A stretch of 64,000 nt of DNA from Marinobacter sp050379415 (GCF_050379415.1 NZ_JBNRLS010000002.1:620001-684000); one strand, 5' to 3'; numbered from the stretch's first letter, positions 17,100 to 26,623 are shown. Notes: generated by a model from the sequence alone, not told the origin. Program-made: numbers and translations.

Positions 17100-18149
17100 T
17101 CAAGCTATCGAAGGGAGCCCGGCACCGCCTACCACGCCGGGCTCCATCTCCAGGATCACTCCAAACCGTTTCCGCACCGACTCCCGTATCCGGGCCGCCA
17201 GCTCCAGAATATCCCGGCCACTGCCGTCCGCATGATTGATCAGAACCAGAGCCTGCCGGTTGTGCACCCCTACCCGCCGGTCCCGGTAACCTTTCCAGCC
17301 ACACTGGTCGATCAGCCAGGCCGCGGCAACCTTGACCCCCTGGGCCTGGGGATACGCCGGGATCTCCGGGTATTGCTCCTTGAGCCGACAGTAGTCCGCC
17401 TCCGTCACCACCGGGTTCTTGAAAAAGCTGCCGGCATTGGGGATCTGCTGGGGATCGGGGAGTTTGCGTCGGCGAATCGCCATCACCGCTTCAGCGATCG
17501 TCAGGGCGGCCGGCTCCCGGTCGGGAAGACTGGCAAGGTACTCTTCCAGGTCGCGGTAGCCCAACTGGAGGGGTTTGCTGCGTGACAGCCGCAGCCGTAT
17601 CTCGGTGATCACATAACGGCCGGATTTGCGCTTGAACAGGCTGTCGCGATAACCAAAACCGCACTGGTCATTGGCCAGACGAAGCCACTTGCCGGTCTCG
17701 CGGTCAAATGCGGTTACCGACACCAGAGTGTCACAGAGTTCCACCCCGTAGGCGCCTATATTCTGGACCGGGGCGGCGCCCGCCGTACCCGGAATCAGGG
17801 CCAGGTTCTCAATGCCCCGGTAGCCGGACTTTGTCGCGTAGAGCACGGCTTCATGCCAGTTCTCCCCGGCACCCAGAACCAGGGTGGCCTCGTCACCCTC
17901 GATCTGCTCCCAGTGGCGGCCGCGAATTGCCATATGCACCACCAATCCCGGGAAATCACCGGCAAACACCAGGTTGCTGCCACCGCCGAGAAACAGGGTG
18001 TCCAGACCTCGCTCCCGTGCCCACGCAAGGGCATCCTCCAGCAGCTCCGACTCCCGCAACTCAAGGAAATACCTGGCTGTGGCCGGGACCTGCAGGGTAT
18101 TGAACGCCTGCAGATCAACCCGCTCCTGAACGGACACCCGATCCTTCAA
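17100..18149 (-). CDS. murB: UDP-N-acetylenolpyruvoylglucosamine reductase
   Basis: FAD enzyme that reduces UDP-GlcNAc-enolpyruvate to UDP-MurNAc in peptidoglycan precursor synthesis. The 349 residues include the FAD site LFLGGGSNLVFAGDFPGLVV. They also include ENLALIPGTAGAAPVQNIGAYGVE (type I MurB; shown in part), GYRDSLFK, and the catalytic serine in NAGSFFKNPVV. The start is TTG at 18149, overlapping the upstream stop as TTGA, which suggests translational coupling. It is the last gene of the long envelope operon. Confidence 0.95.
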   Translation of the reverse strand: MKDRVSVQERVDLQAFNTLQVPATARYFLELRESELLEDALAWARERGLDTLFLGGGSNLVFAGDFPGLVVHMAIRGRHWEQIEGDEATLVLGAGENWHEAVLYATKSGYRGIENLALIPGTAGAAPVQNIGAYGVELCDTLVSVTAFDRETGKWLRLANDQCGFGYRDSLFKRKSGRYVITEIRLRLSRSKPLQLGYRDLEEYLASLPDREPAALTIAEAVMAIRRRKLPDPQQIPNAGSFFKNPVVTEADYCRLKEQYPEIPAYPQAQGVKVAAAWLIDQCGWKGYRDRRVGVHNRQALVLINHADGSGRDILELAARIRESVRKRFGVILEMEPGVVGGAGLPSIA

Positions 18150-18625
18150 CGCAGGCGCCCCCGAATTTCATCAAGGAGTCCCTGACCGGCCTCGTGGATG
18201 AGGTCCAGCACAAGCTCGAAGCCATCCTCGCCACCGTAATAGGGGTCGGGCACCTCCTCGTGGCGGGACGTGCCATACGACAGGAACAGCTCCGGCGCGG
18301 TACCGCCATTCTGGTGCCAGATATCCTTCACATCCGCCAGGTTCTGGCGATCCATAACCAATACATAGTCAAACTCATCCAGGTCGGTCTCGATAATCTG
18401 GCGCGCCCTGAGATCACTGATATCAATGCCTCGTTTGCGAGCTGCTTCCATAGCCCTGGAATCAGGTGACTTGCCGACATGCCAGCCGCCGGTGCCGCAG
18501 GAATCGATGTGGATCCGATCCGACAGCCCGACCTCCTCCACCAGAGAACGAAAAACGCCCTCGGCGCTGGGAGAACGGCAGATGTTTCCAAGGCAGACAA
18601 ACAGAACCCGAACACCATTGCTCAT
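18146..18625 (-). CDS. Low-molecular-weight protein tyrosine phosphatase
   Basis: 159 residues from MSNGVRVLFVCLGNICRSPS. The catalytic signature CX5R is Cys11-LGNIC-Arg17, and the general acid is the Asp in EEVPDPYYGG. Upstream GTG (18655) and ATG (18631) starts are possible. The ATG at 18625 has AGGAG at proper distance, while the one at 18631 has only two bases. In some bacteria such enzymes dephosphorylate polysaccharide co-polymerase kinases. No kinase is present here, and the family member in this operon is of unknown substrate. Confidence 0.9.
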   Translation of the reverse strand: MSNGVRVLFVCLGNICRSPSAEGVFRSLVEEVGLSDRIHIDSCGTGGWHVGKSPDSRAMEAARKRGIDISDLRARQIIETDLDEFDYVLVMDRQNLADVKDIWHQNGGTAPELFLSYGTSRHEEVPDPYYGGEDGFELVLDLIHEAGQGLLDEIRGRLR

Positions 18626-18627
18626 GC

Positions 18628-19416
18628 TCATCTCTCCTGTTTCGTTATCAGCCACGCACGGACACGTTCAAGATCCTCTTCGGTGTCCACACCGGGAGGC
18701 GGATTCTGCGCGGCAATGTCTACGTGGATCCGGGCGCCGTTGTAGAGCGCCCGCAGCTGCTCGAGAGATTCCACCCGCTCGGTCGGCGCCGGCGCCCAGG
18801 ATACAAATTCGCTCAGCACACTGGCCCGGTAGCCATAGATGCCGATGTGCCGGAAATAGCCAACACCGTCCGGCAGCGACACCAGCCCTCTGGCCGAATC
18901 CATACCGGAGGGCCAGTGATCCCGTGCCCAGGGAATCGGCGCCCGGCTGAAATAGTGGGCCATGCCCTGATGGTCAAAGACGACTTTGACCACATTGGGA
19001 TTGAACACCGGCCCGATATCATGGATGCGCTCACACAGGGTGGCAATCGAGGTCTCCGGGTATCGCTCGAGATTTTCTGCCACCTGGTTGATCAAAGCGG
19101 GCGGAATCAGGGGCTCATCGCCCTGGACATTCACCACCCTGTGATCCGGGTCAAGCTCCAGCTTGCGCGCCACCTCTTCGAGCCGGTCGGTGCCACTGGC
19201 ATGGTCGGGGGAGGTCATTACCACTTCCGCCCCAAAGCTTTCGCAGGCTTCCTGAATCCGTCGGTCGTCGGTGGCCACAACCACACGGGAAGCGCGACTT
19301 TCGGCCGCACGCTCACACACATGGCGAATCATCGGCTTGCCGGCAATATCCGCCAGCGGTTTGCCAGGCAGGCGGCTGGAGGCATAGCGGGCAGGAATCA
19401 CAACGGTGAAGGACAT
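18628..19416 (-). CDS. kdsB: CMP-KDO synthetase
   Basis: 3-deoxy-manno-octulosonate cytidylyltransferase, which activates KDO for the LPS inner core. The 262 residues start with the nucleotide-binding motif FTVVIPARYASSRLPGKPLA. They include VVATDDRRI, HASGTDRLEEV and NVQGDEPLIPP. GGGAGAG precedes the ATG. It lies between ycaR and the phosphatase in the LPS operon. Confidence 0.97.
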   Translation of the reverse strand: MSFTVVIPARYASSRLPGKPLADIAGKPMIRHVCERAAESRASRVVVATDDRRIQEACESFGAEVVMTSPDHASGTDRLEEVARKLELDPDHRVVNVQGDEPLIPPALINQVAENLERYPETSIATLCERIHDIGPVFNPNVVKVVFDHQGMAHYFSRAPIPWARDHWPSGMDSARGLVSLPDGVGYFRHIGIYGYRASVLSEFVSWAPAPTERVESLEQLRALYNGARIHVDIAAQNPPPGVDTEEDLERVRAWLITKQER

Positions 19417-19439
19417 GCTCTCTCCCTTACCAGATGGGG

Positions 19440-19628
19440 TCAGTGCTTTTCGAGACGTTCGTCGGTGCTCAGGGTCCGGGCCTCGCTGGCCAGCATGACC
19501 GGGATTCCCTCCCGGATCGGAAACGCCATGGCATCCTGGTAACAGATCAGCTCGGTTTTCTCTTTGTTGAGCTTGAGGTCACCCTTGCAGACCGGGCAGG
19601 CCAGCATGGCAATCAGCTTTTTATCCAT
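19440..19628 (-). CDS. ycaR: Trm112/YcaR-like small zinc-finger-type protein
   Basis: 62-residue UPF0434 protein, MDKKLIAMLACPVCKGDLKL. One CPVC pair is present and a third cysteine follows near residue 29. The second pair of a full zinc ribbon is incomplete. Its role is unknown; the family is almost always found between lpxK and kdsB, as here. The ATG lies inside the lpxK 3' end (eight-base overlap). The last codons and stop fall in a GGGGTCAG sequence on the plus strand (19436-19443). Confidence 0.9.
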   Translation of the reverse strand: MDKKLIAMLACPVCKGDLKLNKEKTELICYQDAMAFPIREGIPVMLASEARTLSTDERLEKH

Positions 19629-20679
19629 GGTCCGTTCTCTTCTGGTTTGATTCGTTCAACTGTTGCGAGCATTCCTCAAGCCGATGGAGAAACGCTTCGA
19701 TAAAGCTGTCCGGCAACTCCGCCTCCACCGCAAGGTACCAGGCATTATCCGGTGCAAACTTCCGGCATTTTACGGCGTCCTTCGCGGTCATCACCAGCCA
19801 CTCGCCCGGCTCTGCCGACAAATCGCGAATCCTGAAACGGTGGTGGTCCGGGAAAGGCGTTTCCCGGACCTGGGCACCAAGCTGCCTGAGCGTGGCGAAA
19901 AATCGCGCGGGATTGCCAATACCGGCAATACCATGAACCTTTCGCCCGGCAATTTCGGCCAGCGACACCTGATGCCCCGTAGCCACCTGAACCAGGGAGG
20001 AAGGGAGCAGCCGCATGGGAAAGATATCCGGATGCTCAACACCCTCGAAGTTATCGAGCCGGTCCTCGGCCTCTTCGGCAATGGCACCATTAACCACCAC
20101 AAAATCGACACTCGAAAGCCTTGAAACGGGCTCCCGAAGAGGACCGACCGGAATCAAGCCACCATTACCGATACCACGGCTGGCGTCGAAAACTGCCAGC
20201 TCGATATCCCTTGGCAGAGCATAGTGCTGGAGGCCGTCGTCACAGATCAGGACATTGCCCAAATACCGGGAAACAGCAAACGCGGCTCCTCGGCGGCGCT
20301 GGGGATCCACCACCACCGGAACGCCGGTTGCCTGTGCCAGCATCACCGGTTCATCACCGGCCACTGACGGATCGCTGTCACCGTCGACCACCAGCGGGTA
20401 GTGGGCGGACTTGCCACCATACCCGCGGCTGAGAATCACCGGCCGCCAGCCGCTGGCGGACATTTCCTTGACCAGCCGGGCCGTCAGCGGGGATTTACCG
20501 GTGCCACCGGCGGTAATGTTGCCAACCACCACCACCGGAACCGGCAGCGGTTCATCACGAAGGTCCCAGGCCTTGCGGCGACGGGAATCAGCGATGGTGC
20601 GATAGAGCCAGGCCAGCGGGGCCAGCCATCCAAGCGGCCGGCCCTTGCCATACCAGACCCGGTCGACCAGGGAAGTCAT
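19621..20679 (-). CDS. lpxK: Tetraacyldisaccharide 4'-kinase
   Basis: Phosphorylates the 4' position of the lipid A disaccharide at the inner membrane. The 352 residues contain an N-terminal membrane-associated helix (LAPLAWLYRTIADSRRRKAW). The P-loop is GNITAGGTGKSPLTARLV near 53-70. RGYGGK and DDGLQHYALPRDIELAVFD are also present. Its start overlaps the msbA stop by four bases. Together with msbA and kdsB it places most late lipid A/KDO functions in one transcript. Confidence 0.96.
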   Translation of the reverse strand: MTSLVDRVWYGKGRPLGWLAPLAWLYRTIADSRRRKAWDLRDEPLPVPVVVVGNITAGGTGKSPLTARLVKEMSASGWRPVILSRGYGGKSAHYPLVVDGDSDPSVAGDEPVMLAQATGVPVVVDPQRRRGAAFAVSRYLGNVLICDDGLQHYALPRDIELAVFDASRGIGNGGLIPVGPLREPVSRLSSVDFVVVNGAIAEEAEDRLDNFEGVEHPDIFPMRLLPSSLVQVATGHQVSLAEIAGRKVHGIAGIGNPARFFATLRQLGAQVRETPFPDHHRFRIRDLSAEPGEWLVMTAKDAVKCRKFAPDNAWYLAVEAELPDSFIEAFLHRLEECSQQLNESNQKRTDHG

Positions 20680-22454
20680 GAATGCTCACTGAACTGCATC
20701 TGATGTAGCTGGGCGTAGGCGCCGCCGGTCAACAACAACTCCTCGTGGCGTCCGGATTCGACGATCCGGCCCTTCTCCATCACCAGGATACGGTCCGCCT
20801 TCTCGATGGTGGACAAACGGTGGGCAATCACCAGAGTTGTTCGACCTTGCATGACAGTTTCAAGGGCCTCCTGGATATGGCGTTCAGATTCAGTATCAAG
20901 CGCTGAGGTCGCCTCGTCCAGGATCAGGATCGGCGCATCCTTCAACAGGGCTCGGGCTATCGCGAGCCGCTGGCGCTGGCCGCCGGACAGCATTACGCCG
21001 TTGTCGCCGATCATGGTATCGAGTCCTTCCGGCATCCGGTCGATAAACTCCAGGGCATGAGCCTTGTCCGCCGCCGCCCGGATTTCCTCCCGGCTACAAT
21101 GCCTCAAGGCACCATAGGCTATATTGGCGGCGATGGAGTCGTTGAACAGAACCACGTTCTGGGTCACCAGCGCAATCTGGGCGCGCAGTGCCGTGAGCGA
21201 ATACTCCCGCAGGGAATGGTCATCGATGCGGATATCACCACCGGTAAACTCATAGAATCTGGGCAACAGACTGACCAGGGTCGACTTGCCACTACCCGAG
21301 CGGCCCACAAGGGCTACACTCTGGCCTGCCGGAATGGTGAGGGAAATACCCTCGAGGACATTATCGAGCTGGTCCCGGTACCGGAAGGAAACATCGTCGA
21401 AACGGATATCCCCCGCAACGCGATCCGGTGCGTAGGTCCCCGGATCCTCCTCCGGCTGTTCATCAATGGTTTCGAACACATCATGAGCCGCAGCCACGCC
21501 CTTCTGGATCTTGGCGTGAATGTTGGTGATCTGGCGGATGGGTTTGGCCATGGTGGTTGCCGCGGTCAGGAAGGCCACCAACTGGCCGGTGGTCATTTCG
21601 CCCCGGATTTCGGGAGCAAGCATCATCCAGACCAGCGCCGCTATCGCGATCGCCACCAGCACCTGGATCACCGGCACGCTGATCGCCTGGGTAGCCGCCA
21701 TTTTCAGACTCTGCTTAAGGTTCTGGTCATTGACGGTGCGGAAACGCTCCCTTTCATAGCCTTCGCCGCCGAAGGTACGGACAACCCGGTAACCGGTAAT
21801 CGACTCAGAGGCCACGTGGGTGATATCGCCCATGGAGCCCTGGATACGTTTGCTGATCTTGCGGAAACGCTTGCTGGCGTAGCTCACCACCGCCCCGATG
21901 ATCGGGCCCACGGTGAGGAACAGCAGGGTCAGTTTCCAGTTGGTGTACAGCATGAAACCGAGCAGGCCGATCACCGTCAGACCCTCGCGCAAGGCCGTGG
22001 TTACCGCGTTAGTGGTCGCCTCGGCCACCTGCTCGACGTTGAAGGTCAGCTTCGACACCAACCGCCCTGACGCGTTGTCATCAAAATATCGGGACGGCAA
22101 TGCCATGAGCCGTTCGAACAGGTCCCGGCGCAGGGAATTGATCACATGGCGGCCGACGTAACCGATGAAGTAGGTACTCATGTAGGTGCCAAGACCCCGG
22201 GACGCAAACACTCCCACAATCAGCAGTGTCAGCAACAATCGGTTCTGGTCGGTGGGATTTTCGATGGCCGTGATGACGTATTCCATGGCCGCCGCCATGC
22301 CAGTGGACGCAGCCGCGTAGATGACGTTGCCAATGACCGCCAGGGAAAAGGCAATCCAGAACGGCCGGGCATAGGACAGCAGACGCTTGTAGGTCTCCCA
22401 GCTGCCCTTGTCCAGGGCGGCTGGTGCAGCAGGTTCCGGATTATTCACCAGCAT
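20676..22454 (-). CDS. msbA: Lipid A export ABC transporter MsbA
   Basis: Homodimeric ABC exporter that flips core-lipid A across the inner membrane. The 592 residues comprise an N-terminal six-helix domain (to about 320) and a nucleotide-binding domain. The NBD has Walker A GRSGSGKSTLVSLLPRFYE, signature LSGGQRQRLAIARALL, Walker B ILILDEATSALD and H-loop VIAHRLSTI. It overlaps the exbD 3' end by 14 bases and lpxK by four, so it is co-transcribed with both. Confidence 0.95.
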   Translation of the reverse strand: MLVNNPEPAAPAALDKGSWETYKRLLSYARPFWIAFSLAVIGNVIYAAASTGMAAAMEYVITAIENPTDQNRLLLTLLIVGVFASRGLGTYMSTYFIGYVGRHVINSLRRDLFERLMALPSRYFDDNASGRLVSKLTFNVEQVAEATTNAVTTALREGLTVIGLLGFMLYTNWKLTLLFLTVGPIIGAVVSYASKRFRKISKRIQGSMGDITHVASESITGYRVVRTFGGEGYERERFRTVNDQNLKQSLKMAATQAISVPVIQVLVAIAIAALVWMMLAPEIRGEMTTGQLVAFLTAATTMAKPIRQITNIHAKIQKGVAAAHDVFETIDEQPEEDPGTYAPDRVAGDIRFDDVSFRYRDQLDNVLEGISLTIPAGQSVALVGRSGSGKSTLVSLLPRFYEFTGGDIRIDDHSLREYSLTALRAQIALVTQNVVLFNDSIAANIAYGALRHCSREEIRAAADKAHALEFIDRMPEGLDTMIGDNGVMLSGGQRQRLAIARALLKDAPILILDEATSALDTESERHIQEALETVMQGRTTLVIAHRLSTIEKADRILVMEKGRIVESGRHEELLLTGGAYAQLHQMQFSEHS

Positions 22455-22869
22455 CGGTCTCCCGCTCCGTGGTTATGCTCAACTTGGCAAAACCCAGGCG
22501 GCCGGCAACGTCCATGGCGCGAACCACATACTCGTGTGGTGTGCGGGCATCGGCGGTAATGATAAATGGCAGGGAATTATCACCTTCGGCCAACTCACGC
22601 ACACCCCGCTCAAGGGTCTCCCGCCGGTTGTTGACCAGGGTGCGGTCATTGAGGATGTACTGCCCCTCAGCGTTGATCACCACATCAATCTGCTTTACCT
22701 CGGCCGGCTTGGCTGGCTCGCCGCTGGCCTCGGGCAGCTCGACCTGCAAATGGCTTTCACGGGTGAAGGTGGTGGATACCATAAAGAAAATCAGCAGCAG
22801 GAACACCACATCGATCAACGGGGTCAGGTCGACGCCGACTTCCTGGCTTCTCTGGCGCTTGAACTTCAC
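22441..22869 (-). CDS. exbD: ExbD/TolR-type proton-channel subunit
   Basis: 142 residues with one N-terminal membrane helix, DLTPLIDVVFLLLIFFMVST. This contains the proton-carrying aspartate Asp20 that is essential in E. coli ExbD. A periplasmic domain follows. It pairs with the exbB gene five bases upstream. No tonB follows, so whether the motor drives TonB, a Tol-like partner or something linked to the LPS operon cannot be decided here. Confidence 0.92.
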   Translation of the reverse strand: MKFKRQRSQEVGVDLTPLIDVVFLLLIFFMVSTTFTRESHLQVELPEASGEPAKPAEVKQIDVVINAEGQYILNDRTLVNNRRETLERGVRELAEGDNSLPFIITADARTPHEYVVRAMDVAGRLGFAKLSITTERETDAGE

Positions 22870-22874
22870 GGTGT

Positions 22875-23501
22875 TCAGGCTCCTTCCACGTCGATTTCGC
22901 GGTCTCCGTGCACAACCTCAACCAGCTTGATGGCTTCCTGCTCCATGTTGACCACCAGTTCATCAACACGACGGATGAAATAGCGGTGACAGATCAGAGC
23001 GGGAATGGCCACGCTCAGACCAGCCGCCGTGGTGATCAGGGCCTCGGAAATACCTCCGGCCAGGTTGCCGGCGTTGCCGACTCCGGCGAGCTGGATCTCG
23101 GCGAACACCTTGATCATCCCGATTACCGTACCCAACAGGCCAAGCAAGGGTGCGATGGTGGCCACAGTGCCGAGCGGATTCAGGAAACGTTCCAGATCGT
23201 GGATCACCTGGCTGGCTTCGTGCTCAATGCTTTCCTTCATGATTTCCCGGCCATGCTTGGCGTTGAGCAGGCCGCCGGCGAGGATTCGCCCAAGAGGAGA
23301 TGAAGCCTGGAGGGCCTTTAGCTTCCGGCCGTTCAGATCCTTTTTCTTGATCCAGCGCCAGAGTTCGTTGATGGTCTGGGGGGGAGCAACCCTGGAGGCA
23401 CGAAGGGTCCAGAAACGCTCCAGGACGATGGCCAGAGCCAGGATGGAACAGGCAACAATGGGCACCATCAGAATGCCACCGGCTTTCAACAACTCGAACA
23501 C
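22875..23501 (-). CDS. exbB: ExbB/TolQ/MotA-family proton-channel subunit
   Basis: 208 residues with three membrane segments: N-terminal MVPIVACSILALAIVLERFW, then a pair around TVATIAPLLGLLGTVIGMIK and GISEALITTAAGLSVAIPAL. These match the MotA/TolQ/ExbB domain. With ExbD it forms a proton-driven motor in the inner membrane. It is the second gene of the comEC-exbB-exbD-msbA run, 72 bases after comEC. Confidence 0.92.
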   Translation of the reverse strand: MFELLKAGGILMVPIVACSILALAIVLERFWTLRASRVAPPQTINELWRWIKKKDLNGRKLKALQASSPLGRILAGGLLNAKHGREIMKESIEHEASQVIHDLERFLNPLGTVATIAPLLGLLGTVIGMIKVFAEIQLAGVGNAGNLAGGISEALITTAAGLSVAIPALICHRYFIRRVDELVVNMEQEAIKLVEVVHGDREIDVEGA

Positions 23502-23573
23502 GCTTGGTCTCCCTGGTTAGTTACAAGCCGCGCTACTTTAGCATAGCTGCCGTTCGAGGCCACACCCGTTGTG

Positions 23574-26000
23574 TCACGGTATTTTACATTGGTCACGGGC
23601 CAGCCCCGCTCCACCGATCCAGAACGGTGAATCGTGTCTCATTTCATGGACTTCCAGCCCTCCGGGAGTTGCCTTGAACGTAATGCCACCGGAGCACGCG
23701 GTATTCAGCGCGACCGCCCCGATCCGGCGGTAACGGGCAACCACATCCGGGTGCGGGTGACCGTATCGGTGCCGGTAACCGGCCGTATAAATGACATGAT
23801 CCGGCTCCAGCGTATTGACCCAGGCAGCAGAGGACGATGTCTTGCTGCCATGGTGCGGCGCGAGGACAACCCGATGCAGAGGCGGATGGGACGCAGGGGC
23901 GAAGGTTTTCAGGAAACCGGCTTCAACCGCTTCGGTGATATCCCCGGGCAGAATCCACTCCATCGACTTGTGCCGGACCAACAGCACGCAGGACCTATCG
24001 TTGCCGGACGCACCGCCTGGACTCCGCCAGAAAGTCAGCTCCAGGGCTCCCAGTGCTGCCGGCTTCCGCTGGCAACTTTCAACAGGCACCGGGGCCGGTA
24101 CGTCCACCTCGGCAATCGCCTCCGGCTCCCCGGCAATCACACGCCCAACCGGCAGGCTACCGAACAACAGACCAACCCCACCGGCGTGATCATTGTCACT
24201 GTGACTGATGACCAGTTGGTCTATCCGCCGGACCCCGAGGTCCCGCAGATTCGGCAGGACCGTTGACTCCATAGCGGAAAACACGCCCGGTACCGCCGGG
24301 CCGGTATCGTAGAGCAGGACCTCCCGGCGATGGCGCACCAGCACCGAAAGCCCCTGCCCGACATCCAGAATACGCACTTCCGGCACAGGCACATACCGGT
24401 TCACCCGGCCACCGCTGACGGAGTCGGACCCGGGCCACAACCACACAACCACCGCACTGAAGACCAGAACCGGAAACCAGGGCAGGGGCAGACGCAGAGC
24501 CAGCAAGCCGGATGCGGCCACCAGAGATAGTGACAGGGTTGCGAATGAAAGAACCGGCACCTGCCACTCTGAAAGGCGGACCAACAACCACCAGAGTCCC
24601 GCCAGCACAGCATCCATCACGGGGACCACCCATTCCGTCAGCATGGGCATCAGGGCGACCACCACGCCACCAACGATGATGACCGGCATGACAATCACCG
24701 AGACCCAGGGAATGGCAATCAGGTTGGCGACGAGGCCGGCAATCGGCTGCCCCTGACCAAATTGTGAGAGCACCGGCCAAAGCCCGATAAAGACTGCCAT
24801 CTGGGCCAGGACCAGCCCTGCCAGCCAACCAACGGCTCCCAGCCGTCCGGAGAAGGTGACGAGCAGGATGGCGACCGCCGAGAATGAGAGCCAGAAACCC
24901 TGATCCAGCGGAGCAAAAGGATCAAGAACAAGAACTGTTGCGAACGCCAGAGCCAGCGAGCTCCAGGGGGAGATCTCCCTCCCGCATATCAGGGCCCAGG
25001 TGGCAATCATCACCATGATCAATGCCCTGCGCGTCGGTACCGTGAACCCCGATGCCAGTGCATAAGCCAGACAGCAGACGCCAACCACGGTAAAGACGCC
25101 CCAGCGCAAAGAGGCCTCGGAGAACCTGTGCCCGGGGAAGGCCAACAAGGTCCGACGGGCCACAAAACCTGCTCCCAGTGCCACCAGGCCCAGGTGCAAA
25201 CCGGATATGGCCACCAGGTGGATGGTCCCGGTAGCCTTGAGCACTTCCCAGTGAGACGATTCCATGGCGCCGCGGTTGCCGATCATCAGTGATGCGATCA
25301 GAGGGTACCGGCTGGCTTCGGAGAATCGGCTTTCCACCCAGCGAGCAAGGGACTGGTGGCCAGCGGTGTACTGGCAGTGCAGATGGCAAGGGAGGGTTGC
25401 GGCAGGCTCTGCCGACCGGACACTACCGGTCGCACGATAACCCTTGCGGAACAGCCAGTCCTCGTACCTGAACCCGGAGGGATTGAGGGTTCCGTGTGGC
25501 CGCCTCAAGACCACCTGCAGAGTCAGGCGATGGTGTGCCAGCGTCTGCGCCTCACCACCATACCAGCTCAGCCGCAGCCGCTCGGGCAGCCCCGATTCAG
25601 CCCTCCCTGGCCAACCGGTGATGCAGAAACTGAAACGCAGGCTGTTGAAACTGCCGGCCGCCGGAATATCGCAGACATAGCCCTCGACCGTCAGGGGAAT
25701 GCGCTCCAGATCCGGAGGCAGGCGCTGACTCAACTGGTGCCCGGCCTGCCACGCGCCCCATGCCAGACCGGCTATAAGGGCGGCAGCAACCAGAGCCAGG
25801 CTCCGCAGCGCCGGAGACTTCGCCGCCAGCACACTGTAAAAAGCTGTCACAAGGGCCACCAGCAGCCACCACGATACTGGTAACACCGACAAGCGATACA
25901 GTAAGATAACGCCGCACGAAAAAGCTATGGCGCAAGGAAACGCCACGCCGTGCGATTGCGGCTTATACGGCTGTTCAGAGCTGGTATGACTCGCGGACAA
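23574..26000 (-). CDS. comEC: ComEC/Rec2 DNA-uptake channel
   Basis: Inner-membrane channel thought to pass single-stranded DNA into the cytoplasm during natural transformation. The 808 residues have an N-terminal hydrophobic/OB-fold DUF4131 region. The multi-spanning Competence domain (TGTIHLVAISGLHLGLVALG, shown in part) follows. A C-terminal metallo-beta-lactamase domain has QLVISHSDNDHAGGVGLL and LAPHHGSKTSSS. The gene appears intact. It is the first gene of the envelope operon and divergent from the DUF2062 gene. Confidence 0.94.
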   Translation of the reverse strand: MSASHTSSEQPYKPQSHGVAFPCAIAFSCGVILLYRLSVLPVSWWLLVALVTAFYSVLAAKSPALRSLALVAAALIAGLAWGAWQAGHQLSQRLPPDLERIPLTVEGYVCDIPAAGSFNSLRFSFCITGWPGRAESGLPERLRLSWYGGEAQTLAHHRLTLQVVLRRPHGTLNPSGFRYEDWLFRKGYRATGSVRSAEPAATLPCHLHCQYTAGHQSLARWVESRFSEASRYPLIASLMIGNRGAMESSHWEVLKATGTIHLVAISGLHLGLVALGAGFVARRTLLAFPGHRFSEASLRWGVFTVVGVCCLAYALASGFTVPTRRALIMVMIATWALICGREISPWSSLALAFATVLVLDPFAPLDQGFWLSFSAVAILLVTFSGRLGAVGWLAGLVLAQMAVFIGLWPVLSQFGQGQPIAGLVANLIAIPWVSVIVMPVIIVGGVVVALMPMLTEWVVPVMDAVLAGLWWLLVRLSEWQVPVLSFATLSLSLVAASGLLALRLPLPWFPVLVFSAVVVWLWPGSDSVSGGRVNRYVPVPEVRILDVGQGLSVLVRHRREVLLYDTGPAVPGVFSAMESTVLPNLRDLGVRRIDQLVISHSDNDHAGGVGLLFGSLPVGRVIAGEPEAIAEVDVPAPVPVESCQRKPAALGALELTFWRSPGGASGNDRSCVLLVRHKSMEWILPGDITEAVEAGFLKTFAPASHPPLHRVVLAPHHGSKTSSSAAWVNTLEPDHVIYTAGYRHRYGHPHPDVVARYRRIGAVALNTACSGGITFKATPGGLEVHEMRHDSPFWIGGAGLARDQCKIP

Positions 26001-26077
26001 TCCTTGTCCTCCTGATATTTATTCTCCGGCAACATCCTTTTGCCGGTGCAATCACACGCTTACAGGCAGAACTTCCT

Positions 26078-26623
26078 ATGCCAAAGAAGTTCATGAAACG
26101 ATATCTGCCGTCACCGGAACGGGTGCAGTCAATGAAGTCACTGCACTTTCTGGGCGATATCCTTCATGAACCCAACCTGTGGCACATCAATCGCCACAGC
26201 GTCGCCAGAGCCTTTCTCATCGGCATCTGGTTCTGCTTTATCCCCATGCCGTTCCAGATGCTGGCGGCCGCGCTGTTCGCCATCTGGTTCAACGCCAACC
26301 TTCCGCTGTCGGTGGCACTGGTGTGGATCAGTAATCCGGTCACCATGCCACCCATGTTCTACTTCAATTACAAGATCGGCGCGTGGATTCTGAACCGGCC
26401 GGTACTGGCCTTTGAATTCGAACTTTCCTGGCCCTGGATCAGCGAACGACTCGTGGATATCGGGATACCCCTGTATCTGGGCTCATTGATCTGCGCCACC
26501 GTCTTTGCCTGCTTTTCCTACCTGGTCATCCAGTATCTCTGGCGCCGGAAAATCCGCTCGGACTGGCGGGAAAGACGGCTGGCGCGGCGCAGACGCCGCC
26601 GCACCGCCAATCAGGTTTCCTGA
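26078..26623 (+). CDS. DUF2062 membrane protein
   Basis: 181 residues. A basic N-terminal stretch is followed by ARAFLIGIWFCFIPMPFQML and further membrane helices. SNPVTMPPMFYFNYKIG is the conserved DUF2062 signature. There is a last helix near 140-165 and a strongly basic cytoplasmic tail (RRKIRSDWRERRLARRRRRR). Function unknown. It is divergent from comEC, and its 3' end overlaps the convergent lolD by 13 bases. Confidence 0.88.
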   Translation: MPKKFMKRYLPSPERVQSMKSLHFLGDILHEPNLWHINRHSVARAFLIGIWFCFIPMPFQMLAAALFAIWFNANLPLSVALVWISNPVTMPPMFYFNYKIGAWILNRPVLAFEFELSWPWISERLVDIGIPLYLGSLICATVFACFSYLVIQYLWRRKIRSDWRERRLARRRRRRTANQVS

